Assembly: GCA_003170315.1 (NCBI GenBank)
Contig: PNAH01000012.1
Coordinates: 1-64,000 of the forward strand
Direction: 5' to 3'
DNA length: 64,000 bases
Origin: Acidimicrobiaceae bacterium
Lineage (GTDB): Bacteria > Actinomycetota > Acidimicrobiia > Acidimicrobiales > RAAP-2
In this document: piece after piece, positions 17,283 through 24,918 of the stretch
How the letters are laid out: each line of letters starts with the position of its first letter
Position numbering within the stretch: the stretch's first letter is position 1
The notes under the pieces: model-generated
Told to the model about the DNA's origin: nothing
What the model saw: only the letters and a program-made list of their open reading frames with translations
Databases searched by the model: none
Translations under genes and position numbers: made by a program

Positions 17283-18092
17283 TCAGTTCACCGTCCAGTT
17301 GTTGACGGCGACGGCGCCGTAGCCGGGGTGCCACGACGCACCGCCGAGGGTAAGGGCGAAGAAGATCGACTCGACGACTGGTGCGCGACTCGATGTCGTT
17401 ACCGTGAGGGTTCCCGAGACGTCGTACATCACCATCAGCGGATCGACTGGCTGCCAACCCGTACTCAACATCTGCGTCCAGATCGGACTAACCGAGATTA
17501 CGAGGCCGCTTACGTGCCAACGCGTTCGCGAAGCGGCCATCGTTGCCCACTGGGTCTTCGTGGGCAACAAGGCGGGTCTTGCCGCGAGTGAGCCGGGGAG
17601 GATCTTCAAGTTCGCCGTAGCAGGAATGTTCGCGAGCGTGTTGGGTGCGTTGTTGTAACTCGCCCAGGCGAGAAGCTCCCTTCTCGTGGCACTGGCGAAG
17701 TCGACGTCCAAGAGTTCCTGCGTGAACGCCAGGGCGTACATCGACGGCAGCGACGAGTCCGCCATGTCGATCGGCGGAAAGACCGCAGAGGTGGCGGCCC
17801 CAGGAAATCTCGCTGCCCGTGACGAAGTGAAGCTTCCGGGGTTCTGGTTTTGCGCAATGATCGCGTTCGCCGCTCGCTCAACCGCCGTCTGTGGCGGGGT
17901 GACGCGCAGGGGATGGTACGTGGGAGACGCGGGTAAAGCGGTATGGGTGTTGGTAAGACTCGTCTGCCCGGACACTCTCTTGGTCGGTGACTCCGACGGA
18001 GGCCTCAGTGCTAGGAGCACCACCACGACGAACACCACTACCAACGGAGCCGCCACCAACAACTTCATGCGAACGGATCGGAAGGCGCCCAT
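17283..18092 (-). CDS. Membrane-anchored conjugation protein (VirB8/TcpC-like by position)
   Basis: One N-terminal membrane segment (LLVAAPLVVVFVVVVLLAL) is followed by a Pro/Ser/Thr linker and an extracytoplasmic domain of about 200 residues. The ATG at 18092 overlaps the preceding stop as TGATG. An anchored protein with a beta-rich external domain between a pilin-like protein and TrbL suits a VirB8/TcpC-like scaffold, but I cannot recognise specific motifs. TRWHVSGLVISVSPIW and YDVSGTLTVTTSSRAPVVESIFFALTL look like the core strands. Confidence 0.6.
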   Translation of the reverse strand: MGAFRSVRMKLLVAAPLVVVFVVVVLLALRPPSESPTKRVSGQTSLTNTHTALPASPTYHPLRVTPPQTAVERAANAIIAQNQNPGSFTSSRAARFPGAATSAVFPPIDMADSSLPSMYALAFTQELLDVDFASATRRELLAWASYNNAPNTLANIPATANLKILPGSLAARPALLPTKTQWATMAASRTRWHVSGLVISVSPIWTQMLSTGWQPVDPLMVMYDVSGTLTVTTSSRAPVVESIFFALTLGGASWHPGYGAVAVNNWTVN

Positions 18093-18400
18093 CAGCTGAG
18101 ACTCGATCCGAGGTTGTAGAACGTGTTGATCAATAAGTCCGAGCCACCAATGAGTAGCGCCGCGGCGAGGCACACGAGCAGACCCATCTTTCCCTTCGTC
18201 GACCACTGCGGATTAGCGCTGTGATGTCCGATCGCCATTACGATTGCGCAGCCGACGAACCCGGCCAGCGAGAGCACCAGCCCGAAGGCCATTAGTGATC
18301 CCACGAGTGTCGACAACGTACTTAGACCCGGTATCGCGGTGGTGTTCGGCGTGACGTTAACGCCGCTCGCCACCAGTTGAACTGAACTGAGATGAGTCAT
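18092..18400 (-). CDS. DUF6112-like two-span membrane protein (VirB2-like)
   Basis: 102 aa with two hydrophobic segments (about 33-57 and 73-90) separated by a short loop GHHSANPQWSTKGKMG. The loop and SLAGFVGCAIVMAIG resemble DUF6112 proteins of actinobacterial transfer clusters. The size and two-helix hairpin are those of VirB2/TrbC-type pilin-like subunits. It is the second gene of the operon and is coupled to the next gene. Assignment rests on pattern and position. Confidence 0.7.
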   Translation of the reverse strand: MTHLSSVQLVASGVNVTPNTTAIPGLSTLSTLVGSLMAFGLVLSLAGFVGCAIVMAIGHHSANPQWSTKGKMGLLVCLAAALLIGGSDLLINTFYNLGSSLS

Positions 18401-18454
18401 TACTTCTCCTTGGTTAGTTGACGTACCGCTGCCCTCACGACTTGCGTACTGCGA

Positions 18455-19129
18455 CTAGCCCACGTGACGAATCCCCGAGAGACCACCACTGACGAAGTAG
18501 GCGTACGGCTGGACGATGACCCCGTACTGCACGTCAACCGCCGACTCGACGAGACCTTCGCCGATGTAGAGGCCGACGTGGCCGGGGTTCGCAACGGTCC
18601 CGTCACTGCCGGGTACGAGCACCAAATCGCCCAGAGAAATGTCGGCGTACGAGGAAACGGGTGTGCCCTCATTGATTTGGTCGCCGGTGTAGTGCAACAA
18701 CGTCACGCCGGCCTGGGTCCAGGCCATCATGGTGAGCCCTGAGCAGTCGAAGGCGTTGGGACCAACGCCGCCCCAGAGATAGGGCTTCCCGAGCTCCGCG
18801 AGGGCGTAGGTGATCGCGACCGTTTCGGCGACCGTGGCATCGTTGGGAATGGCGTAGCTGGTGGGCAGCCCGTTATCGACAACGGGCGAACTGGGCAACG
18901 TCGCCGGGGACGCCGCCCCGCAATTCGAATTCGAAGTGGGCGCAGTAGTGGTGGTCGTGCTCGTCGAATTGGTCATGGATTGGGACTGGTGGTTCGCGAG
19001 CACGCAGGCGGCGACCTGCGTCGTACCACCAATGATGCTCGTCAGAATGACAAGTCCGAGTAGTGCCATAGCAAAACCGAGAGACGAAGCTACTACCAGA
19101 ATCGCAATGTTCTTCACGTCGCTAACCAT
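18455..19129 (-). CDS. NlpC/P60 cell-wall hydrolase of the transfer operon
   Basis: An N-terminal membrane segment (about residues 8-34) and a Ser/Thr-rich linker lead to an NlpC/P60 domain. The domain has LGKPYLWGGVGPNAFDCSG with catalytic Cys129 and NPGHVGLYIG with His184. Such enzymes cleave peptidoglycan stem peptides. Here it would open the wall for the conjugation channel, the VirB1-like job in Gram-positive systems. It heads the minus-strand operon; ATG 19129 lies directly after the stop of a doubtful upstream frame. Confidence 0.9.
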   Translation of the reverse strand: MVSDVKNIAILVVASSLGFAMALLGLVILTSIIGGTTQVAACVLANHQSQSMTNSTSTTTTTAPTSNSNCGAASPATLPSSPVVDNGLPTSYAIPNDATVAETVAITYALAELGKPYLWGGVGPNAFDCSGLTMMAWTQAGVTLLHYTGDQINEGTPVSSYADISLGDLVLVPGSDGTVANPGHVGLYIGEGLVESAVDVQYGVIVQPYAYFVSGGLSGIRHVG

Positions 19130-19495
19130 TCAGGAAAGCCGCTCACGGAATCTCACCGTGGAGCGCGCGTCGCAAGGGTCCGGCAATAGAGGAGTTGAAA
19201 TTGGATCCAGGGCGTTGGTGCCAGTCCCGACGCCTAAGCCGCAACTTCTCCGATGGCGCGTCGAACCCGCCGGATATGACGTCCGCACTTTGTCCGACCA
19301 GATTGCGACTAACAGTGAACATCGGTTAGCACACTTGGTCGGTCGCAACTCCATCAAAGTATCGCTGCCACTTTTAATTGTCGTAGCGCCGTCATTGAGA
19401 TACCAAAGTTCAGCCGACGCGAACTCGATCACTCGAAACTCTCTTTTTCCCACACATAGTGCAACGGTCCCGCCGACGCTCAGTTTCCGGAGCAC
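19130..19495 (-). CDS. Doubtful hypothetical ORF upstream of the NlpC/P60 gene
   Basis: A 121-codon frame from GTG 19495 whose TGA is immediately followed by the ATG of the wall hydrolase. The first 60 residues look protein-like (VGGTVALCVGKREFRVIEFA), while the end is Arg/Pro/Ser rich. There is no Shine-Dalgarno sequence and no recognised domain. It may instead be the leader and promoter region of the transfer operon. Confidence 0.25.
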   Translation of the reverse strand: MLRKLSVGGTVALCVGKREFRVIEFASAELWYLNDGATTIKSGSDTLMELRPTKCANRCSLLVAIWSDKVRTSYPAGSTRHRRSCGLGVGTGTNALDPISTPLLPDPCDARSTVRFRERLS

Positions 19496-19560
19496 AATTT
19501 TGGATTAACTGCAACAATTAGATTTGCCGACATCGCAAGTCATTAACGTGCCTCAGTATC

Positions 19561-19600
19561 CGAGCTGAGAACGCGGGTTCGGTTCCCGTCGCCCGCTCCA
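19561..19600 (+). repeat. 3' fragment of a tRNA-Gly gene: probable attachment-site scar
   Basis: The T-arm (CGGG-TTCGGTT-CCCG), the acceptor 3' strand CGCCCGC, discriminator T and CCA read exactly like the 3' end of a bacterial tRNA-Gly. The bases GAGCTGAGAAC before it fit the anticodon 3' stem and variable loop. No matching 5' half (acceptor GCGGGCG) lies upstream, so it is not a full gene. Tyrosine-integrase elements commonly target tRNA 3' ends and leave such copies. It directly borders the conjugation operon. Confidence 0.75.
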
Positions 19601-19633
19601 ACTGCGCTAGTTCCCAAAAACTGGATCAGGTTT

Positions 19634-19908
19634 TTATGACAATGCGACCTGGTTTGGTTGGGTTGAGTGTAGACCTTCGAAATCGCTTGGCGTCAAGTAG
19701 TTAAGCGAGCTGTGGCGACACTCCGTGTTGTAAAAGTTCTCGAGCCAATCGGCGATGGCGCCCGAGAGCTCCACGATGGTGTGCTGACGTTGACGGTCGA
19801 GCAGTTCAATCCGCATTGACCCCAGAAGGACTCCATTGGTTCGTTATCAAAGCAGTCGCCGACGGTGCCCATCGACGTAAATCTCCCGCGAGCCAGCGCC
19901 GACGACAT
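19634..19908 (-). pseudogene. IS3-type transposase (OrfB) remnant, frameshifted and truncated
   Basis: Reading the minus strand, RFTSMGTVGDCFDNEPMESF is the DDE integrase-core segment typical of IS3-type OrfB. The reading frame then shifts by one base near 19817 and continues as MRIELLDRQRQ...IADWLENFYNTECRHSSL and YLTPSDFE, the usual C-terminal end. The upstream part of the transposase is missing beyond about 19910. It is an inactive fragment lying between the tRNA-Gly scar and the DUF262 gene. Confidence 0.8.
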
Positions 19909-19938
19909 TCCAATTTCATAGAAGATAGAGTTCCGAAC

Positions 19939-21063
19939 ATGACCGAAGAGCCATTAACGGAAAGCGACGACGTCGATAGTGAAGGTCTTGATCAGGCTGA
20001 TTTGGAGATCATCGATGAGGTTGATCCGGAAGCAGCGCCAGTCAGTTATTCTGGAACGGACTTCGACGTAGAAGGACTGGTTCGACGATTCGAACGTGGT
20101 GACATACTTGTCCCTTCATTTGGTCATAATGATGAAACGATTGAAACAGCAGGCTTTCAGCGACGATTCGTTTGGCGAAGAAGTCAAATGGATCGATTTA
20201 TCGAGTCACTGCTCTTGGAATACCCCATTCCAGGAATATTTTTCGTTCAGCAGCAAGACAAGAAATACTTGATATTGGATGGTCAGCAACGAATCAGGAC
20301 GCTCGTTGCTTTTTATGGTGGTGTTTTTGGGGGGCGCGAATTTGCGCTCCAAAATGTCGCTGACGAATTCAAGACTCTTACATATAAAAGTTTGAGCCCG
20401 AGTCAAAAAAGAACCTTAGATAATACGTTCATTCAGGCGACGATCGTAAAAACCGACGGATCTTCGGTCTCGATGGAGTCGGTATATCAAGTATTTGAGC
20501 GATTGAATTCCGGTGGAACGCAATTAACGCCGCATGAGATTCGAGTGGCGCTTTATGCCGGCCGATTCATCGAATTCTTGACCAAGTTGAACTCCGACCC
20601 TAACTGGAGAACAATTTACGGTCCGGAATCCCCGAGATTGCGCGACCAGGAGTTGATCCTAAGGGTCATTGCGCTTTATTCAAATGAGAAGCCTTACACG
20701 CGACCACTCAAGCGATACCTCAATGATTTCGTTGCCGCTCATCGCGATTTGCAAGATTTCGACGAAGCGAAGATTACGAAGAGATTTTCCGACGCTTCGA
20801 GACTCTTACTGGATGGTCCCGGACCCTCGGCCCTGCGAGGAAAAGGACGGCAAATCAATGCTGCACTGACCGAATCGCTTATGGTCGGTCTTTCACGTCG
20901 ACTTGACAGAACTCCAGAACCAGACTCCAAGTCCGTCACGGACGCTGTCGAGATACTTCTTGCCGATTCCCGGATCGAAGATTCAATATCCCAAGCCACA
21001 GCGAATGAAGAACGCGTTACATTCAGGCTCGATTTAGCTACAAGTATCTTCGCAGATATCTGA
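19939..21063 (+). CDS. DUF262-domain (GmrSD N-terminal/ParB-like) protein
   Basis: The DUF262 core is clear: QRRFVWRRSQMDRFIESLLL, IPGIFFVQ, then LDGQQRIRTLVAF. The DGQQR motif is the hallmark of this ParB/Srx-fold domain, which hydrolyses or senses nucleotides in restriction systems such as GmrSD. A further pattern FERLNSGGTQLTPHEIR is also typical. I chose ATG 19939; the frame runs further upstream into the IS remnant. Eighteen bases separate it from the HEPN gene, suggesting a two-gene unit. Unlike GmrS-GmrD fusions, no DUF1524 HNH domain follows. Confidence 0.85.
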   Translation: MTEEPLTESDDVDSEGLDQADLEIIDEVDPEAAPVSYSGTDFDVEGLVRRFERGDILVPSFGHNDETIETAGFQRRFVWRRSQMDRFIESLLLEYPIPGIFFVQQQDKKYLILDGQQRIRTLVAFYGGVFGGREFALQNVADEFKTLTYKSLSPSQKRTLDNTFIQATIVKTDGSSVSMESVYQVFERLNSGGTQLTPHEIRVALYAGRFIEFLTKLNSDPNWRTIYGPESPRLRDQELILRVIALYSNEKPYTRPLKRYLNDFVAAHRDLQDFDEAKITKRFSDASRLLLDGPGPSALRGKGRQINAALTESLMVGLSRRLDRTPEPDSKSVTDAVEILLADSRIEDSISQATANEERVTFRLDLATSIFADI

Positions 21064-21081
21064 ACGCAGTGAGTTCGTTCC

Positions 21082-21588
21082 ATGGCCATCGTTAGGCGAC
21101 CTTCATATCAATGGCCAGCGCAAGAGATTGTAAGCATACGAACACAGTTGGAAGATCTAGCTGAAGTAGTGCAGCACTTTGATGGAGACAATGGCGTTGC
21201 GGCATACCTCGCAAGATTCCTAGTCGTACGAAGCTGTGGATATGTTGAGCAAACTTCATTTGAAGTGTGTCGTGGTTACGTTCGAGAGAAATCGGGCGGG
21301 CTCGTGCGCTCATTTGCTCATTCGTGGCTCGAGCGAACTCGCAATCCGACCTCGGACAACCTCATCGAACTAGTGGGACGTTTCGATTCAACAAAGTGCA
21401 ACGACTTTCAGGTATTCCTGGATGAAGACGATCAAAGGTTGAGAAGAGAACTTGACTTCCTGGTTGATCGGAGAAACAGGATTGCTCACGGTTTGAACGA
21501 GGGTCTGGCCAGTCGTAAGGCAATTGTGTTGTTCGAGATATCGAAAGAAGTTGCGTCTTGGTTTATATCTGAATTTGATCCCGGCTAG
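21082..21588 (+). CDS. HEPN-domain protein paired with DUF262 (MAE_28990-like)
   Basis: 168 aa, helical, with VDRRNRIAHGLNEG near the C-terminus. The R-N-x3-H motif (Arg131, Asn132, His136) is the catalytic signature of HEPN ribonucleases. The arrangement matches RiboL-PSP or MAE_28990-type HEPN proteins that are known from genomic surveys to sit beside DUF262 genes. A likely role is an RNA-cutting effector controlled by the DUF262 partner during phage attack. That role is inference. Confidence 0.7.
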   Translation: MAIVRRPSYQWPAQEIVSIRTQLEDLAEVVQHFDGDNGVAAYLARFLVVRSCGYVEQTSFEVCRGYVREKSGGLVRSFAHSWLERTRNPTSDNLIELVGRFDSTKCNDFQVFLDEDDQRLRRELDFLVDRRNRIAHGLNEGLASRKAIVLFEISKEVASWFISEFDPG

Positions 21589-21660
21589 ATGAAGCTTCTT
21601 TTCAATGGAATGGGGTGATTGTAGATCTGCTAACAACTAAGACTGCGACTCCGACTGGCG

Positions 21661-21921
21661 TCACCTGGGCGGTAAGGCCGCTACACCCTCGTCACTCCAA
21701 GCCCCGGGCCGACCATTCCAGAGAAATCGGTATCGGAGATAAGTCCCATCGGGAACCTGTACCGAGTCGCCAACGTTCTTGATTCCAGCGAGGACTTCAT
21801 TGTTTGGAAGACGGAACTCACGCTCCCACTGGCCTGGAGCCGTTCCGAGATATCCCTGGCCTGACCAGACGGGCGAGATCCAAACGAGGTTCTCATGCGC
21901 GGTTACCTCTTCTGAACTCAC
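21661..21921 (-). CDS. Small hypothetical protein
   Basis: 86 codons from GTG 21921, rich in Trp and Gly (WISPVWSGQGYLGTAPGQWE, YRFLWNGRPGAWSDEG). Composition is protein-like, but no ribosome site precedes the start and no domain is recognised. It points against the HEPN gene. Confidence 0.35.
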   Translation of the reverse strand: MSSEEVTAHENLVWISPVWSGQGYLGTAPGQWEREFRLPNNEVLAGIKNVGDSVQVPDGTYLRYRFLWNGRPGAWSDEGVAALPPR

Positions 21922-22130
21922 ATCAGAATGTTACTCGTGAGTCATCTGTTGAACTCGAACTCCACCACTCCACTTCGATCACGTTTCTCGTACGAAGGTC
22001 TGTGTCGACTTGCAGCGACAGGTCGGTTTCAATGGAAGGGAGTGCGACAATTCGGACAGTGCCTTGATCGCTGATTGACATTTAGGTGAAACCGTTCCAT
22101 ACTGCTTCGAAGTGCCGAAAGGAGGACCAC

Positions 22131-22253
22131 ATGGCTCATGACCGTCAAGGTAAATCGCAGCCGCCTCCTTCGCCGAAACCCGCGCCAAAGCCAGCTCCGG
22201 AGATTAAGCGAACGGAAATCAAAAAGGGATCTCGTCCCGACAAAAAGAAATGA
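22131..22253 (+). CDS. 40-aa Pro/Lys-rich peptide with a perfect ribosome site
   Basis: ATG 22131 follows AAGGAGGACCAC, a full Shine-Dalgarno sequence with 5-base spacing. The peptide runs MAHDRQGKSQPPPSPKPAPK, then PAPEIKRTEIKKGSRPDKKK, and ends at TGA 22251. It is strongly basic and proline-rich without hydrophobic segments, so it is probably disordered and nucleic-acid or surface binding. It lies 46 bases ahead of the Lys/Ala-rich histone-like gene and may share a transcript with it. No function known to me. Confidence 0.6.
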   Translation: MAHDRQGKSQPPPSPKPAPKPAPEIKRTEIKKGSRPDKKK

Positions 22254-22299
22254 AAATTGTGCACAGATTCATCCCACAAGAAGCTGTCGAAACGTCTTC

Positions 22300-22638
22300 A
22301 TGGTGTCTAGTGAGGAGGGACCCTTGGATTCCAGTCAATCGCGGGCAGTAAGAAAGCTCGAGAGAGCGATCGAATCCATTCGTGACGGTGACGCTGAAGG
22401 TGCAAAGGCACTTATCTTCAGCGCGCTAGAGAGTCTTAGAGCCCCGGAAATCCGACGAATGACCGTCAAAGAGACGGCGGCGAAGAAAGCCCCGAAGAAG
22501 GCGCCGCCAATCCGGCGAACGACCGTCAATAAGGCGGCGGCGAAGAAAGCCACGAAGAAAGCCGCGAAGAAGGCGCCAGCAATCCGGCGAACGGCGGTCA
22601 AAAAGGCGGCGAGAAAGGCAGCTGCGAAAAAGGCATGA
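22300..22638 (+). CDS. Lys/Ala-rich histone-H1-like protein
   Basis: From ATG 22300 the product has a helical N-terminal half (SRAVRKLERAIESIRDGDAE, GAKALIFSALESL). Its C-terminal tail is made of KAAKKAPKKA-like runs. The tail carries three imperfect copies of a unit PxIRRxTVxxxAAKKA (about 22444-22630). Such tails resemble bacterial histone-H1-like and HU-fusion nucleoid proteins that bind DNA through charge. The N-terminal half is not HU. The Shine-Dalgarno is weak, and the frame continues upstream to 22138 inside the preceding small gene. Confidence 0.6.
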   Translation: MVSSEEGPLDSSQSRAVRKLERAIESIRDGDAEGAKALIFSALESLRAPEIRRMTVKETAAKKAPKKAPPIRRTTVNKAAAKKATKKAAKKAPAIRRTAVKKAARKAAAKKA

Positions 22639-22659
22639 CAAATGTGGGGCCCTTTCTAA

Positions 22660-23154
22660 ATGGCTAACGACCTTGGCACATTTGTAGCGTCAGAAGTTGC
22701 GAGAGCTGAGCAAGATTTTCAGAACGTTCGAAGTCGGGCGGTCAGTCTTACTGGAATATCCGGGACAATCGTGGCGCTGGCATCTGGGCTACTGGCGATT
22801 GCCGCGCACAGTTCGAGCACGAACGCGGTGCCCACCGACACCAAGTACTTCGCCGGTGCATCTTTGATTGTCTTTGTGCTCTCGACCCTTTGTGCCCTGC
22901 GCGTGAACAAACCATTTGACGTTCAAGCAAGTGACACGGAAGGTAAAGATGGACTTAGAGACTTGGTGGATCACGATTGGGGCGATTCTGGTTGGGATCA
23001 GCGGGTTAGTCAATTCTTGGTCGAATATCTCAAAAGTCTCAGGAGGGCAAACAAATTTGCGACACGTTGGTTAACTGCGACCATTACTCTCCAGTCGCTT
23101 GGGATGGCGACTCTTGTGATATCGGTCGTGTTGTTGCTCAAGGACTCCGCGTAA
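22660..23154 (+). CDS. Hypothetical membrane protein (three spans)
   Basis: 164 aa with hydrophobic segments at about residues 27-46, 66-83 and 139-160, and a soluble acidic loop between the last two (DTEGKDGLRDLVDHDWGDSGWD). The N-terminal helix is amphipathic. This layout is like small membrane proteins in phage-defence islands, some of which act as membrane-disrupting effectors, but there is no family signature I recognise. It follows the histone-like gene by 21 bases. Confidence 0.5.
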   Translation: MANDLGTFVASEVARAEQDFQNVRSRAVSLTGISGTIVALASGLLAIAAHSSSTNAVPTDTKYFAGASLIVFVLSTLCALRVNKPFDVQASDTEGKDGLRDLVDHDWGDSGWDQRVSQFLVEYLKSLRRANKFATRWLTATITLQSLGMATLVISVVLLLKDSA

Positions 23155-23207
23155 ACCAATGGGAAAATTTGGTTTGAAGTTCGCCAAGGTCTGATTCCCT
23201 TTGTTGC

Positions 23208-24101
23208 TTAAGAGTTTTGGCGGCCCGTTAAGCGCCCTGTCCTTGACTCGAAGAATTCATCTATTTTCTCTCCGTGTTCCAGACGGAGTACGGCAATGGA
23301 ATCCTGCAGTTTTCGTTGGTATTCGGGATCTGCCATTGAGCGCCCGAACCAATTGGCTGGGATCGCGGCGGCTACTTCCGGGATCGCGTTTCGTAAGGCC
23401 ATCAGCGTGTCGAAATCTTCGCGTATGTTCGGATTGCTTTCGATCGAATCGAGGACCGAACGCATGCCCAACTCTGACCCGGCTCCCTTAAGGGCCAGCC
23501 AGATCAAGACCAGGTATGCCTGTCCTGTCACATCCTTTTGTAGGTCATCGAAACTTCTGCCCCAGGCCGCGATGCCGTATGACCAATTGTCGCCTGATTC
23601 ACGCATAACGTATGCCAGATCTGACATTCCGGTGCAAAGTCGTTTAACCTCACCCCTTGCATCGGTGAGATCGTTATCAGTTGCGTTCTCAACAATTTCG
23701 ACAAATCGACTGGGGTCCGAAAGTCTAGAAATATTTTCGAAGTCCTCTCGGGGGTCTCCGTCCAGCCAAGGCTTGCCTGTGGAACCCAGTACGTCACTAC
23801 GAGCTCGGTCCATGCCTAAAGCGTGTTCGAGTTGATCTACTGCCTCGTCGGTCAGGTCACTTGATTGACCCGAGGCGACTAACAACAGCGACTGCAAAAC
23901 CTCGTCAAATGATCCAGTTCCGACGCGTCGCCGGATCATAGCCAAAGAGTGAGGAACCCGCGCCCGGTCGGCTTCGTCCAACGAGCACTGAGCACTTTCG
24001 CTCAACTCTCCCTCATCCGAGACGAGCTCTCTAAGATTTCGGGACTGCGAGTCCGCAACTTTCATTATGAACCGACGTGCGCCCAGATCTGGGGTGGTCA
24101 A
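23208..24101 (-). CDS. Hypothetical protein
   Basis: 297 codons (285 from the internal ATG at 24065, which may be the true start). Mostly helical and acidic, with no recognised motif: DLTDEAVDQLEHALGMDRAR, then VKRLCTGMSDLAYVMRESGD, then DTLMALRNAIPEVAAAIPAN. Codon use looks coding. It lies just behind the MerR-like gene on the same strand. No function assigned. Confidence 0.5.
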   Translation of the reverse strand: MTTPDLGARRFIMKVADSQSRNLRELVSDEGELSESAQCSLDEADRARVPHSLAMIRRRVGTGSFDEVLQSLLLVASGQSSDLTDEAVDQLEHALGMDRARSDVLGSTGKPWLDGDPREDFENISRLSDPSRFVEIVENATDNDLTDARGEVKRLCTGMSDLAYVMRESGDNWSYGIAAWGRSFDDLQKDVTGQAYLVLIWLALKGAGSELGMRSVLDSIESNPNIREDFDTLMALRNAIPEVAAAIPANWFGRSMADPEYQRKLQDSIAVLRLEHGEKIDEFFESRTGRLTGRQNS

Positions 24102-24119
24102 TCCTTGCCACCAGAGTTT

Positions 24120-24521
24120 TCAGATGATTCTCTCGAGACGGCGCTCTGATTTGGCGATGTCGCATGCATGCAGAAGAAGAGTGCCTGTGCCTGGAGGATA
24201 TAACGCTCGCGAGCCTCGTGCGCCCATGTGGATCAGTACCGGTCGCCCGATCACGCCAATTCGATGCCATCGACGTAATTGATTTCGTGTCAGGCGGTGG
24301 GCCGCCGCTTCTAAAGACGCGAGAAGCGCACTTGTTTCCTCCCACTGTCCTCCCTGGTCCGTACATTGCTCCACGACAAAAGCGTAGTGATGCGTTGTTA
24401 CTTGCAGTCGAGCGACTTGCAGGCCTAGAGGGCTACGCGAAAGTACGCGGGAAGAAAGCGAGAAATTGGTCCTACCCTCGAACCAAGGCTTCCGAAAATG
24501 GCCGAAGTGAAACTTAGGCAC
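24120..24521 (-). CDS. MerR-like helix-turn-helix protein, possibly truncated
   Basis: The segment LTRNQLRRWHRIGVIGRP followed by GARGSRALYPPGTGTLLLHA is the MerR winged-helix pattern (Q-L-R-x-W...G...P, then R-x-Y). The frame stops soon after (SERRLERII), where a MerR protein would continue into a coiled coil or effector domain, so the protein is short or truncated. The start at 24521 overlaps the divergent gene and may be too long. It could regulate the gene downstream at 23208-24101. Confidence 0.45.
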   Translation of the reverse strand: MPKFHFGHFRKPWFEGRTNFSLSSRVLSRSPLGLQVARLQVTTHHYAFVVEQCTDQGGQWEETSALLASLEAAAHRLTRNQLRRWHRIGVIGRPVLIHMGARGSRALYPPGTGTLLLHACDIAKSERRLERII

Positions 24522-24542
24522 ACAAACAGAAGGGTGACAAGA

Positions 24543-24827
24543 ATGGCAAGCGCAATAAATCGGAGTAGTTGGTCACTACGAGTTCGAGACTGGGTTGGCG
24601 CAATCATCGCTCGTCGTCGTTATTCAACTTCCGCTGAACTTCGAGCTATCGCCGAGCAATATCAGTTTCCGAAAAGTTCTCAGATAGCCATTGCGAACTG
24701 GGTTTCAAATGAACTCGCCGGATGGATCATAAAACAGGCGATCCGTGGTGCCGCAAAGGAGCTCGGCTTTACGCTTTCGGATACGGAAGTCGTGTTAATG
24801 ACGGACGTTGCACTTGGATTCATTTAG
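24543..24827 (+). CDS. Small hypothetical protein
   Basis: 94 aa from ATG 24543, preceded by AGAAGGGTGACAAG. The sequence is helical (STSAELRAIAEQYQF, ELAGWIIKQAIRGAAKELGF) without signal peptide or membrane span. It is divergent from the MerR-like gene. No family recognised. Confidence 0.4.
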   Translation: MASAINRSSWSLRVRDWVGAIIARRRYSTSAELRAIAEQYQFPKSSQIAIANWVSNELAGWIIKQAIRGAAKELGFTLSDTEVVLMTDVALGFI

Positions 24828-24918
24828 TTGATGCGCCTGAGACTGGTGTTCCACGTTTCAGCACACGAACCAATCCAAGCCATCGGACCTATCTGAATTC
24901 ACGGCCACATCGCGTCAG

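Noticed and set aside
24164-24517. A 117-codon plus-strand frame opposite the MerR-like gene
   Set aside because: The minus strand carries a recognisable HTH pattern and this frame carries none.
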